Positions 1 to 64,000 of a stretch of 64,000 nucleotides of DNA are shown here, one piece after another (position 1 is the first letter of the stretch; each line of letters starts with the position of its first letter). Origin of the DNA: Cherax quadricarinatus (Eukaryota > Arthropoda > Malacostraca > Decapoda > Parastacidae); NCBI RefSeq assembly GCF_038502225.1, contig NC_091355.1, positions 9,364,544 to 9,428,543 of the forward strand. Direction: 5' to 3'. The position numbers and the translations under genes are program-made. Under the pieces are notes generated by a model. The model searched no databases. It was not told the origin of the DNA and worked only from the letters and a program-made list of their open reading frames with translations.

Positions 1-430
1 CTTTCTTGTTTATTCTGGACCCTATTCGGAAATTGGCATCTTTTGAAATTTGTGTGAAATTGGCAAAATTGCTAAATTCTGACCACTGTACTGGATGGTT
101 GAATTTCATAAATGGGTGGTTTCTTGCACCCATTCGATAGAAAAAACGGAGTTCTAGCGAAATATTCATGTTTTATGTCGACTAGTACAGTGAAATTGGC
201 CGAAAATGGGGCTCAAAGTGGGCAAAATCGCCGATGCGTAAACATCGCCGAGACCGCTAACTTTGCGAGAGCATAATTCCGTAAGTTTTCTATCAAATTT
301 CAAACTTTTGGTGTCTTTATGATCGGGAAAAGATTCTCTATCTTTTCATAAGAGAAAATAATTTTTTTTTTTTTAAATTTGGCCGACCCTGAGAACGAGT
401 TTCGGAGAGGGCCTGTCGACCCTCAAAGGG
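1..430. mobile_element. 3' part of a piggyBac-like MITE, cut by the window start
   Basis: Nearly identical to 25592-26024, where the whole element is present. It ends in ...CCCTCAAAGGG followed by TTAA (431-434), the inverted form of the TTAACCCTTTGAGGG start seen at 24947. No coding capacity is seen. The left half lies outside the window. Its left end flanks the last visible exon of the small minus-strand gene. Confidence 0.8.
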
Positions 431-769
431 TTAAGGAGATGCTTGTCTCGGAGATTCTTGTAGGTTTAGATATTGCTGGTAGCAACAGGCAGTTACTCAT
501 TATACTCAATATACAGAGAAGAATAAGTAATCTCTGAAATGCCATGGAATATATTTAGGAAAACAAGTATGCTCAAAATTCAGAGAAGGAAGGATACCAA
601 GAAATAAGATGAAAGGATCAAGTGGATGAAAAACATGGCAGTACAAATAATATGAAGATGAGTATATAATGGTATTTCTAGAGGGTACTTTGTGTTTACC
701 ACCATGGATAATGAGCAGATCAAGATATTAACAATTATTTGTTGGAGGCAAGCTCAGCTCAACACTTAC

Positions 770-896
770 CTTCTCTTCTCTCGGATAATGTGAGCCACAC
801 TGGCACACAATGATACCACACCATGCCTGGCACTTGCTACTACAACAGAGACTGCTGCAGACACTGCAGCCTCCCTCTCCTGGGCCACTGATGAAT
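770..896 (-). CDS. Exon 2 of the unrecognised left-edge gene
   Basis: Preceded by acceptor TTATAG (902-897) and followed by donor GTAAGT (769-764). It enters in phase 1 and leaves in phase 2. The reading frame used is the one that matches exon 1; the SSVAQEREAAVSAAVSVVVA stretch suggests a helix. A second frame is also open, so frame choice rests on the phase match. Confidence 0.55.
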
Positions 897-2394
897 CTAT
901 AAAACAATGCTATACTTCACAAATATAATTTAAGTTAGGTCACCTAACAGCAGTGTCACAATGTGGGTAGGGCAATTCACTGGTTGTAGGGTAGAAAATA
1001 ATTTTTTTTTATAAAATAATACCTAAAGACTTTCAATTTAAAGGCCAACATCATATAAAAAACTGGTGTAATTTCTGCAGACATAAGTACACTGAAAATT
1101 GTGACCAGATTAGCTGAGGGGCAAAAGTAGAAAAGTTGATTTAGAAAGAAAAAATAGATATTAGGTTTGGAAATAAAGCTCACAATGATGGTGTTGACTA
1201 GTCTATGGTCTTGCAAATGAAATCTCCCACTGTAAAACAAAGCTTACAAAGTTCACTTCTAAAAATGCTATAAATAACCTACTTAATTACTTTTCTTGTA
1301 AGGAATATACAGTATACTGTTAATCTACAATTGCAAGTCTGATGTATATTCTCTGAAAATAAAGTTCAGTAAATTGACTTAGGTGCAAATACTCAGTCTT
1401 GGATGATTGTAATTGTCTTAATAAGTTTATTTAGGCACAGGTACACAAAAGTACAATTATCATACATGTGTAAATTACCTAGGATAACTCAAGTCACACA
1501 AAGTGACTTATTTCCATTGGGGTCTTTATACAGTATCATGTGTGTAAATTTAAGTGTCCTGTAGCTCAATTGCTAGCACACTCAGCTCACACACTGAGGC
1601 CTGGGGGGTTCAATCCCCAAAATGGGTGGAAACATTAAGACGTGTTTCCTTAAGACACCTGCTGTCCATGTTCACCTATCAGTAAAATAGGTACCTGGAT
1701 ATTAGACGTAATTTGCCAGGAATGCTCTGCATAACAAGGGACTTTCTATATAGCAGTATGTTTTTGATGTCAACCTGGCTTGTATATCTTGTGCATGTAC
1801 TTGTGGAAATAAATATCATTATTATTTTTTTTTTTTTCTTTTGGGTGGAAGACATTTCAAGGACCCCAATGGAAATAAACCAGTTTGTCTGACCTTTCTG
1901 GGTCATCCCAGGTAGTCTACACATACACTATGTATAATAATGTATATAACTGTATTTATGTATACCTGTACCTGAATAAACTTACCTAGTAAGTTTATTT
2001 AGATACAGGTACACACAAGTACAATTATCATACATAATAAGATATGTGTAAATTACCTAAGACAACCAAAAAAGTCAAGGTGACTTATTTCCATTGGGGT
2101 TAACCCAAGGTATATTACGCATTTCTATTAGGGGTGATTATTCTTTTGGTTATATTTATAAGTTGTATAGTGCAAAATTAGGTTTAATTTAAGGAAGGGG
2201 GTGACAAGTTCCCTTCCTTGGATGAAGAGCCCCTTGCCAGCTTGAAGGAGCCTCCCTGAAGGGGATCATTAAGGGTGAGAGAAGAGGCAAGACCTACCCT
2301 TAATGTGGTGTGGGTTGTGAGGGAACTCATTAACAAACTCTAGCTCATCAGTGGGCCAGATGCTGGATGTGTCTGATGACCTGTCATCTCCCAT
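770..2394 (-). CDS. Unrecognised gene, first two coding exons (partial)
   Basis: Two minus-strand exons join in phase: 2394-2298 (ATG start, 32 codons plus one base, donor GTAGGT) and 896-770 (acceptor TTATAG, donor GTAAGT). The joined 74 codons begin MGDDRSSDTSSIWPTDELEF, continue through an acidic then His/Pro-rich stretch, and enter a small-residue hydrophobic helix-like run (about residues 42-62) ending in IIREK. I do not recognise the family. The gene continues to the left, out of the window. A short upstream ATG overlaps the start in another frame and stops after 8 codons. The start is about 1.0 kb from the UBA5 start on the other strand, so the pair is divergent. Seen: splice signals and phase match. 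Inferred: that it is a gene. Confidence 0.55.
1425..1545 (-). repeat. SINE 3' tail fragment
   Basis: AAGTTTATTTAGGCACAGG...GTGACTTATTTCCATTGGGG is the reverse of the tail sequence that recurs at 1860-1985, 4058-4170, 44015-44145 and 45300-45420. It is a fragment of the decapod SINE group described at 1557. Confidence 0.65.
1557..1985 (+). mobile_element. tRNA-Val-derived SINE (two fused pieces)
   Basis: A tRNA-like head (about 1557-1620) has a box-B-like GGTTCAATCCC and a CAC anticodon position, as in tRNA-Val. It is followed by the body seen in the 53723 SINE (GTGGAAACATT, GTTTCCTTA, TGTTCACCTA, AGGTACCTGG). After a segment ending in an AATAAATATCATTATTATT tract, a second piece (about 1855-1985) carries AAGGACCCCAATGGAAATAA and a tail ending in AATAAACTTAC. 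It is too diverged to be a tRNA gene. Confidence 0.7.
1985..2105 (-). repeat. SINE 3' tail fragment, inverted relative to its neighbour
   Basis: Starts TAAGTTTATTTAGATACAGG and ends GACTTATTTCCATTGGGG. It is the reverse of the tail just to its left, so the two form an inverted pair meeting at about 1985. Confidence 0.6.
2298..2394 (-). CDS. Exon 1 (coding part) of the unrecognised left-edge gene
   Basis: ATG at 2394-2392; 32 codons and one base, then donor GTAGGT (2297-2292). The ETS-type motif CCGGAAGT lies just 5' of the ATG on this strand. Confidence 0.55.
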
Positions 2395-2395
2395 G

Positions 2396-2403
2396 ACTTC
2401 CGG
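2396..2403 (-). promoter_or_regulatory. ETS/GABP-type motif next to the start of the left-edge gene
   Basis: CCGGAAGT on the minus strand, immediately upstream of the ATG. This motif is common near transcription starts of housekeeping genes. No TATA box is obvious. A single short match, so weak evidence. Confidence 0.3.
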
Positions 2404-3009
2404 ATAACATTTCCGAGATGGAGAGCTGCACGTCGTTTATCTTATCTTCTTTTTTCCTCGTATTCTGCCCTTCCACAACTTTTGAAGATAATGAAGTGTT
2501 TGTTTGCGGAAACTTCCAAGAGCTGAAACAATTAGCCAATTGGCGTGAAAGATTGATTTAGTTCTTGATTCTTATTGGCTGAGAGGCAGTAATAGTGAGC
2601 AATGTGTCTCTCTCAGTACTGACCACCTGTTGATACATCAGCTAATAGTAATTGAGCTCTTCACACATACACACTTGTGATTGGTTAAACCAATAACCAA
2701 AACATTATCTGACAATGTGTTATTTATGAAATGTTACTTAAATTCAGAAGTCTTGAATTATAGTTTATTTTTTTATAACGTACTTTACAATTTTTTTGCA
2801 GTGCTTGCTGAAAACATATATGTAAACATTTAGACTTGATTAAACAGTTTCGTTTTATTTATTTTATGTCATCTTTTACATTATTAGTATTTCCTTTATA
2901 AATCAATAATATTTTGTGAAAATAGTAATACAATAGAGTTAAAGATTTTATATAAATGATGTTTAAAAAGAGCAGTGTTGTCATCCTGGCAAATGTGGTC
3001 GCTAACCAT

Positions 3010-3180
3010 TATTACTGAGCACTAGCAGGAGATGACGTCTACTAATAATATAATAATAATAATACTAATATCATCTTTATTTACTACAAGTACATGTACA
3101 AGGTATACAGTCCTAGCTGACATCAATGACATACTACTATATAGAAAGCCCCTTGTTATGCAGAACATTTCGGACAAATG
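3010..3180 (-). mobile_element. SINE tail fragment
   Basis: Contains TACAAGTACATGTACAAGG...CCTAGCTGACATCAATGACA...TATGCAGAACATTTCGG. The same sequence recurs at 1715-1830 (other strand) and 50555-50650. It ends in an (AAT)n tract. It lies in the spacer between the divergent genes. Confidence 0.6.
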
Positions 3181-3312
3181 CTCTTCATCATTATTACAAA
3201 AATATATTATTGGTATACATATATCAAAAAAATATCTAATAGCACTTATAATTAATGTGTATTAAGGGCTATTTTACTAATAAAACTTTAAATAAAAAAA
3301 AGTTGGTCTCCA

Positions 3313-3320
3313 TGACGTCA
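3313..3320 (+). promoter_or_regulatory. Palindromic CRE/ATF-type site TGACGTCA upstream of UBA5
   Basis: Exact TGACGTCA, 106 bases upstream of the UBA5 ATG. The bZIP factors CREB, ATF and, in variant form (TGACGTG), ATF6/XBP1 bind such sites. UFM1 conjugation supports endoplasmic reticulum homeostasis, so stress-linked control is plausible. Seen: the motif. Inferred: function. Confidence 0.4.
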
Positions 3321-3425
3321 TAGGGTCGCCTCCTGGCAAGGCTCAGGAAATATGATGGTGGGAAGGCGAGAGTAATCGTCTCCACAACTGGCTGTCATCG
3401 TTCATTTGCCGCACCTTATTTCAAC

Positions 3426-31855
<28,430 letters not shown>

Positions 31856-32885
31856 ATGTGTTGATAAATAGTCAAGCATCATGACTTGAGGTTGTAAATT
31901 TAAAATTTCTTACTAAACAGTGGCTTTAAGCATTTTTTTTTTTTTTACCTTTCTCATAGTGTATTACAGAGCAGTGGCACTTGAGTAATTTTCTAGGTCA
32001 AAGTTCTTGTCAGATCTCAAGGGCATCCTGTATCTGAGAGAATGATTTCTATTATTTTATTATATAAGATAAATAAGAATTGTGTACAGGGCCAATATAC
32101 AATACATTAAAACATTCAATCTGTGAAAAGTTTTATAGGTGCTTTTTGGTAAAATATAATTATGTGCTTAAGGGCTCTTTGATTTTAAAATAAGAGTTAT
32201 GTTTACAGAGTAAATTATTATTCATTAGTTTATGGGTGTACTAAGGATGCCTCTGAATGTTAATTTATTGTGTACTCAGCAGCTGTGGATATCATACCAT
32301 TCCGGTTTTTTAAATTATTTCAGGGATTTTTTAAGAAACTATCTTTGGACTACAGTACTATTGCTTGCTGTGATAGCATTCACTTCTCTTCCTAACTCAA
32401 CCTAAGTACTTGAACTGCTTTCTCTATATTATGTATTCAGATATATATACAGTGCTGTGCTTAAAAAATTAATAATTTAGCCTATTGACCTATTGGCTGA
32501 AAAGGATAATTTTTTATGATTTTGTATTAAAAATTATATTTGTTATTGCTTTTTTGCAATTGACCTTAGAGTATTGAAAAGCAGGGTTACTATAGCCACA
32601 GTTAGAGAACACTGTAACCAGCCATGGGCTACATATGTAAGAAATAATGCCCAATCATTTGTAAATAAAAAAGGGAAAACTAGATCACTACCTGTTCAAA
32701 GTACCGAAAGCCAGATTATGATGACTGTGTAGGCCTACAAGCTGCTAGCAGCAATGGCTTAGTTGATCAAGACATCGAGAAGTTTGGCCAAACAGCTAGA
32801 ATAGTTGAGCCCTTGAAACCAGTTATAAATATACCGTACTACAGTTTTCCCCTAAACACACACTGGCTTAAATGGTACATTAGTA
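31856..32885 (+). other. UBA5 3' flank, AT-rich, no gene seen
   Basis: Between the UBA5 stop and the first downstream repeat. It probably includes the 3' untranslated region. No coding signal or recognisable repeat. Confidence 0.5.
32664..32669 (+). terminator. UBA5: Candidate UBA5 polyadenylation signal
   Basis: AATAAA about 0.8 kb after the stop codon. No closer perfect AATAAA was noticed in the AT-rich 3' region. One hexamer only, so weak evidence. Confidence 0.3.
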
Positions 32886-32896
32886 TTATTATTATT

Positions 32897-33180
32897 ATAT
32901 ATCTTTCAACAAACCGGCCGTATCCCACCGAGGCAGGGTGACCCAAAAAGAAAGAAAACTTTCATCATCATTCAACACTCGCCGTCACTCATACATAATC
33001 ACTGTCTTTGCAGAGGCACTCAGATATGACAGTTTAGAAGTCCCTCCAAACTGCCAATATCCCAAACCCCTCCTTTAAAGTGCAGGCATTGTACTTTCCA
33101 TTTCCAGGACTCGAGTCCAGCTAACCGGTTACCCTGAATCCCTTCACAAAATATTACCCTGCTCACATTGCAACAGGTCT
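32897..33180 (-). mobile_element. LINE A 3' fragment
   Basis: CAACAAACCGGCCGTATCCCA to CACATTGCAACAGG. 3' non-coding end of LINE A, in the convergent intergenic region. Confidence 0.75.
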
Positions 33181-33510
33181 TATTATTTAAATATTCCTAG
33201 GGAAAATACTAAACCTGTAAGAGGCTATAGAACATCTAGAGAACTAGGTACTCAGATTTGATCCAAGGAAGGGTAGTTCCAATTCTTTGGATCAAGAGCC
33301 CTTGGCCAGTATCACGAACCTCATCTTAAAAAGATATGCACTCTACAATAGTTCTATATTCTTCATACACTACTCTTCAAGGAGCATCATTTCAGATGAA
33401 AAGTTCTTTACTTCCTTTTCTTGAGATGCTGTATAACCTACAGGTTTAGCATTTCACCATGATTATAATAAAGGAAAAAGAAAGTGCTGTACTAAATACA
33501 TACTTCTGAT

Positions 33511-33516
33511 TTTATT
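33511..33516 (-). terminator. Polyadenylation signal of the unnamed minus-strand gene
   Basis: TTTATT on +, AATAAA on -, about 80 bases past the stop codon at 33594. Confidence 0.5.
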
Positions 33517-33593
33517 CGATGTTCAGAATACATCTTGATATGCAATAATATGTTATATAGGTTACTCTCACTTACAAGTCAGTAGGTAATGAC

Positions 33594-59926
<26,333 letters not shown>

Positions 59927-59944
59927 CTGCAATAATAGGTGGTC

Positions 59945-60056
<112 letters not shown>

Positions 60057-60104
60057 TGTCTTTTCAAACAGACAAATAGATGAGTAAGACACATGTATAT
60101 CAAT

Positions 60105-60505
60105 GAGGTAAAGAATTAGACACATGTGCAACATCTGGGTATCTTTATTTGTAGACGTTTCGCCAACCAGTGGCTTTATCAATACAAGGACATAATTTTG
60201 GAAATGGAAAATTATATATAAAAGATAAGGTGATGAGTCCCTCAGCCTTGGAGTTAGTGAAGCACAGTCATGCACGTTCCTCACCTGACGCTGAAGCTTG
60301 GTCTGTGCTTTATATTCTTCAAGACTACGGTGCTCTTCACCAGCTCTAAGACTGAGGGACTGATTACCTCACCTTTTGTATATAGCTCTACAGTCTTCAC
60401 ATTATACCATTGTATTGTATTGATAAAGTCACTGGATGGCGAAACGTCTTCAAATAAAGATACCCAGAAGTTGTACATGTGTCTAATTCTTCATCTTGTC
60501 GGTAT
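60105..60505. repeat. Inverted pair of short retroelement ends
   Basis: AATTAGACACATGTGCAACA...TTATTTGTAGACGTTTCGCC on the left mirrors GGCGAAACGTCTTCAAATAA...ACATGTGTCTAATTCTTC on the right. The middle (60190-60410) also has matching inverted pieces (GAGTCCCTCAGCCTTGGAG against CTAAGACTGAGGGACT). Confidence 0.75.
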
Positions 60506-60539
60506 TGTATATATCGATGAGGTCAGGGCGGATCTACTA

Positions 60540-60800
60540 TGAAACTAATGAAGCTTAAGCTTGAGGGCCCCTAATCCCGAAGGGGCCCTCAGAAGCCACT
60601 GTAGTCCACATTGCTTAAATATTTTGGGTCTACTGTATGAAGAGGGTTGTTTAAATAATAATATTAACAATATAGTGTAATTAATACAAAATAAGAGTTA
60701 AAATAAAAATTATAAGTTTATTAAAGTATCATATATCATGGTTATGAAGGTGACACAATAACAGTGCAAACTTCAGGGTCACAAAAATGTAAGTCCGCCA
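60540..60800. other. Intergenic or intron sequence, AT-rich, nothing recognised
   Basis: No exon with a phase suitable to precede exon a was found here. Confidence 0.45.
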
Positions 60801-60804
60801 GTGG

Positions 60805-60880
60805 ATGACGTGGCTTTATTTCCGAAACGTTTCACCTACGTAGTAGGCTTTTTCAGCCGAATACAGAGGTAACTAAATAT
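60805..60880 (-). repeat. Short retroelement end (CTGAAAAAGCC type)
   Basis: Minus strand: CTGAAAAAGCCTACTACG, GTAGGTGAAACG, then GAAATAAAGCC. Confidence 0.65.
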
Positions 60881-60999
60881 AGAGACAGCAGGAGTGGAGA
60901 GGTAAGGATGACTTAGTCAGTCCATCAGACTTTACCGCTGTTCACATGGGTCAGGTCACTTGCACATTACGCTCCACACTGACCTTATTTATACCCAGG

Positions 61000-61350
61000 T
61001 TACCTGGAGGTTATTCCGGGGATCAACGCCCCCGCGGCCCGGTCCACGACCAGGCCTCCCGATGGATCAGGGCCTGATCAACTAGGCTGTTACTGCTGGC
61101 CGCACGCAGTCCGACGTACGAGCCACAGCCCGGCTGATCCGGCACACTGACTTTAGGTATCTGTCCAGCTCTCTCTTGAAGGCAGCCAGGGGTTTATTGG
61201 CAATTCCCCTAATGCTTGATGGGAGGCTGTTGAACAGTTTTGGGCCCCGGACACTTATGGTGTTTTCTCTTAGTGTACCAATGGCGCCCCTACTTTTTAT
61301 TGGCGGCATGTTGTTTGTGTATTTTCTATAGGCATGGAAAAGTTTAGTCT
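61000..61350 (-). mobile_element. LINE B-related 3' fragment
   Basis: Minus strand reads NNMPPIKSRGAIGTLRENTI, SVRGPKLFNSLPSSIRGIAN and KRELDRYLKSV, the C-terminus of a LINE B relative, then its GGCCTGGTCGTGGACCGGGC tail. Confidence 0.8.
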
Positions 61351-61569
61351 TCAAACTAAACGTTATCTTAACACAGTGATTACTATGCCTTAATATTTAT
61401 GCTGTGAGAGAACCAAGTTGGGAATGTCAGTGTTGGACTTGAGTGGGTCATCCTAGGTTAAATCTATGTAATGTATTATGGAAGAAATCAAAGTAATTTA
61501 TGCGTGGGACGAGTCTGTGTGAGGTGTTGTCACCTTCGTTGAGTGAGGTGAATATGATACAGACTAAGT

Positions 61570-61655
61570 TGATAAGACGCATGTGTAACAGTTAGGTGTC
61601 TTATTCCGAAACGTTTCGCCTACACACTAGGCTTATTCAGCCGAGTACAAAGGTG
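61570..61655 (-). repeat. Short retroelement end (CTGAATAAGCC type)
   Basis: Minus strand: CTGAATAAGCCTAGTGTG, TAGGCGAAACG, then GGAATAAGACACC. Confidence 0.65.
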
Positions 61656-62140
61656 TCACCTCAGTGTTTAACATTTATAATATGTTTCTCTTGCTTCTTC
61701 TTTCTATTCCTCTGAAGATACGTGTTTAAGCACATGGAAGCACTCAGGTATTTTTCTTATTTTCACTGTGGTATTTTTATACAGTGTACTGTATACTTGT
61801 GCCAATAGCATGTGTGTGCCTTCAAAATCATTGTAAAATTCTTCGTATGTTTTGCACGAAACTCTTAACCTGGTAGGGAGCCCCACGTTGTGACTGCACG
61901 AGGGTCATCAAGGTCATAATTCATTTAAACCCTGTGATCAAGAATTGTTGCTAGTCCATAAGTTTCTAACAAAGATCAACTCGTTGTGTATATACAGTGA
62001 GAAATAACCACATCTCTGTGTGGAAAAATAAACACAAATACAGTAAAATGCGACCCTTATTGGGATTTGAAAATACAACCTACCCAATATTCTCCACCTG
62101 ACTTTCCACACACTATATATATATATATATACATATATAT

Positions 62141-62527
62141 ATGTCGTGCCGAATAGGCAGAACTTGCGATCTTGGCTTAAATAGCAACGTTCATCTTGCC
62201 ATATAGGACAAGTGAAAATTTGTGTATGCAATAATTTTGCCAAAATCATTCTGAGCCTAACGAAAAAAATACATTTGATTGTGTTTGTTTAGTATTAAAT
62301 TATTGTAAACGTATTTAAAATATATTTAGTTGGGTTAGGCTAAAATAAATTGTTCTTGTTATAATAAGGTTAGGTAAGTTTTCTAAGAATCTTTTGGTGC
62401 AAAATTAAAATTTTTTGCATGAACATTAATGAAAAAAATACATCTTTAAACGCATAAGAGAAAATTTCAGAAAGGACTTAATTTTAAATGAGTTCTTGCT
62501 AATTGACCAGTTTTACATATTCGGCAC

Positions 62528-62532
<5 letters not shown>
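62141..62532. mobile_element. About 390-bp MITE with TIR TGTCGTGCCGAATA inside an (AT)n tract
   Basis: TGTCGTGCCGAATA at 62141 is mirrored by TATTCGGCACGACA at 62519-62532. Both sides are (AT)n. The interior is AT-rich and non-coding. Confidence 0.88.

Positions 62533-62608
<76 letters not shown>
62533..62608 (+). repeat. (AT)n microsatellite
   Basis: About 38 TA units on the right flank of the MITE; a shorter run is at 62115-62140. Confidence 0.97.
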
Positions 62609-62610
<2 letters not shown>

Positions 62611-62639
62611 TCATGTACTCGTCACCCAGGTAGATCTGT

Positions 62640-63115
62640 TTGTGACGTGATCAAGTCCATTGTGTGGGCGAAACGCAGTCAAAGGATCGCTTTATACTGC
62701 ATTTGTGTTTATTTTTTCGTCGTGTCTGTATTTTATACCTTTTGTCACCACCTCTCGGTGCATAGCCATGTTCCTCGACTCTCTCCCTTCTCTTCCCTCC
62801 CCTCCTCGTCCGCATTCTTGCAACCCCGTAACTCACACCATCCACTTCAAATCTTATCCTCCCATCCTTCCAGGTGAGTGCATGGTCCATTTTCCCAGGA
62901 GAGTGCTTCCACCCTTTCAGTTGAGTGCGTGCTCTTACCCTCCCGGGTGAGTGCGTGCCCTACACTCCGAGGTGAGTGCGCGGAGGGCAGGTGATCGATG
63001 TAATAAGGCTGTGCAATTATCCTGTGAAGTATGTGTGCAGTGCTTCACGTTGCGGTGTTCCAGCTTTGTGATAACCAGCAAGGTCACCCTACTCACAGCA
63101 AGGGAAGGCACGTAG
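62640..63115. other. Sequence of unknown role with repeated GTGAGTGCG motifs
   Basis: CAGGTGAGTGC (62872), GTTGAGTGCG (62921), GGGTGAGTGCG (62944) and GAGGTGAGTGCG (62970) recur about every 25-50 bases. A + strand open frame (62660-62950) passes through without recognisable protein. No gene is claimed. Confidence 0.4.
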
Positions 63116-63154
63116 CAGCACCAGGATGGCAAGTGAATAAGCAAGGTAGGAACC

Positions 63155-64000
63155 AGGAGATGAATGGCAGAAACCAGGAGAAGACGAATGGCAGAAACCA
63201 GGAGGAGGAGAAGATGAATGGCAGAAACCAGGAGGAGAAGATGAATGGCAGAAACCAGGAGGAGAAGATGAATGGCAGAAACCAGGAGGAGAAGATGAAT
63301 GGCAGAAACCAGGAGGAGGAGATGAATGGCAGAAACCAGGAGGAGAAGATGAATGGCAGAAACCAGGAGGAGAAGATGAATGGCAAAAACCAGGAGGAGA
63401 AGTTGAATGGCAGAAACCAGGAGGAGAAGATGAATGGCAGAAACCAGGAGAAGATGAATGGCAGAAACCAAGAGGAGAAGATGAATGGCAGAAACCAGGA
63501 GGAGGAGATGAATGGCAGAAACCAGGAGGAGAAGATGAATGGCAGAAACCAGGAGGAGAAGATGAATGGCAGAAACCAGGAGGAGAAGATGAATGGCAGA
63601 AACCAGGAGGAGGAGATGAATGGCAGAAACCAGGAGGAGAAGATGAATGGCAGAAACCAAGAGGAGAAGATGAATGGCAGAAACCAGGAGGAGGAGATGA
63701 ATGGCAGAAACCAGGAGGAGGAGATGAATGGCAGAAACCAGGAGGATATGAATGGCAGAAACCAGGAGGAGAAGATGAATGGCAGAAACCAGGAGGAGAA
63801 GATGAATGGCAGAAACCAGGAGGAGAAGATGAATGGCAGAAACCAGGAGGAGAAGATGAATGACAGAAACCAGGAGGAGAAGATGAATGGCAGAAACCAG
63901 GAGGAGGAGATGAATGGCAGAAACCAGGAGGATATGAATGGCAGAAACCAGGAGGAGAAGATGAATGGCAGAAACCAAGAGGAGAAGATGAATGGCAGAA
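63155..64000 (+). repeat. 27-bp minisatellite, running off the window
   Basis: About 31 units of AGATGAATGGCAGAAACC + AGGAGGAGA with 24-bp and 21-bp variants. Minus-strand frames repeat VSAIHLLLL; these are repeat artefacts. Confidence 0.93.

Noticed and set aside
62660..62950. Possible + strand exon ending at a GTGAGT donor (62873)
   Set aside because: No recognisable protein, no acceptor that gives a convincing exon, and the GTGAGTGCG motif is itself repeated nearby.
62935..63978. 347-codon VSAIHLLLL frame on the minus strand
   Set aside because: It is a direct translation of the 27-bp minisatellite, with no start context or recognised domain.
63155..64000. CRISPR-like array of regular short repeats
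   Set aside because: Units are contiguous, with no unique spacers, in a eukaryotic genome; this is a minisatellite.

Overview
This is a eukaryotic nuclear window, most likely from a decapod crustacean (perhaps a crayfish). The reasons are long introns, very dense microsatellites, and a repeat mix of tRNA-Val-derived SINEs, RTE-like and CR1/L2/Jockey-like LINEs, Penelope-like, piggyBac-like and Tigger/pogo-like elements. The taxon is an inference from recalled repeat style, not a database result.

Three host genes are visible. (1) UBA5, the E1 enzyme of the UFM1 pathway, lies complete on the + strand in seven exons (3426-31855). Every splice phase fits and the product is 396 residues. (2) A conserved gene I cannot name lies on the - strand in at least 14 exons (59926 down to 33594, about 620 residues plus a missing N-terminus). 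It looks like two C2-like beta-sandwich regions and a helical C-terminus. It is tail-to-tail with UBA5. (3) The first two coding exons of an unrecognised gene lie on the - strand (2394-770), head-to-head with UBA5 and leaving the window at the left edge.

Layout: 1-434 end of a piggyBac-like MITE; 770-2394 gene 3; 2.4-3.4 kb shared upstream region with a TGACGTCA box; 3.4-31.9 kb UBA5. Intron 1 of UBA5 holds a Penelope-like element with 268 uninterrupted CTG triplets. Intron 4 (14 kb) is a stack of nested transposons, including an intact 742-residue piggyBac transposase. Introns 5 and 6 hold a large palindromic element and LINE-filled Tigger remnants. The span 31.9-33.6 kb is the convergent intergenic region. 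The span 33.6-59.9 kb is the unnamed gene, whose introns hold a CR1/L2-like LINE, SINEs, a Tigger remnant with a second CTG-rich array, and a 2.7 kb 28-bp minisatellite beginning exactly at a coding splice junction. The span 60-64 kb holds short retroelement ends, a MITE in an (AT)n tract, and a 27-bp minisatellite running off the window.

The most unusual signals are: the perfect (CTG)268 tract; the splice-junction minisatellite, in which each unit carries a pyrimidine tract, CAG and GTGGGT; a family of short repeats sharing a hammerhead-like order (CTGA box, covarying stem, GAAACG, AATAAA); and a three-level nested insertion whose pre-insertion sites can be read directly from the sequence.
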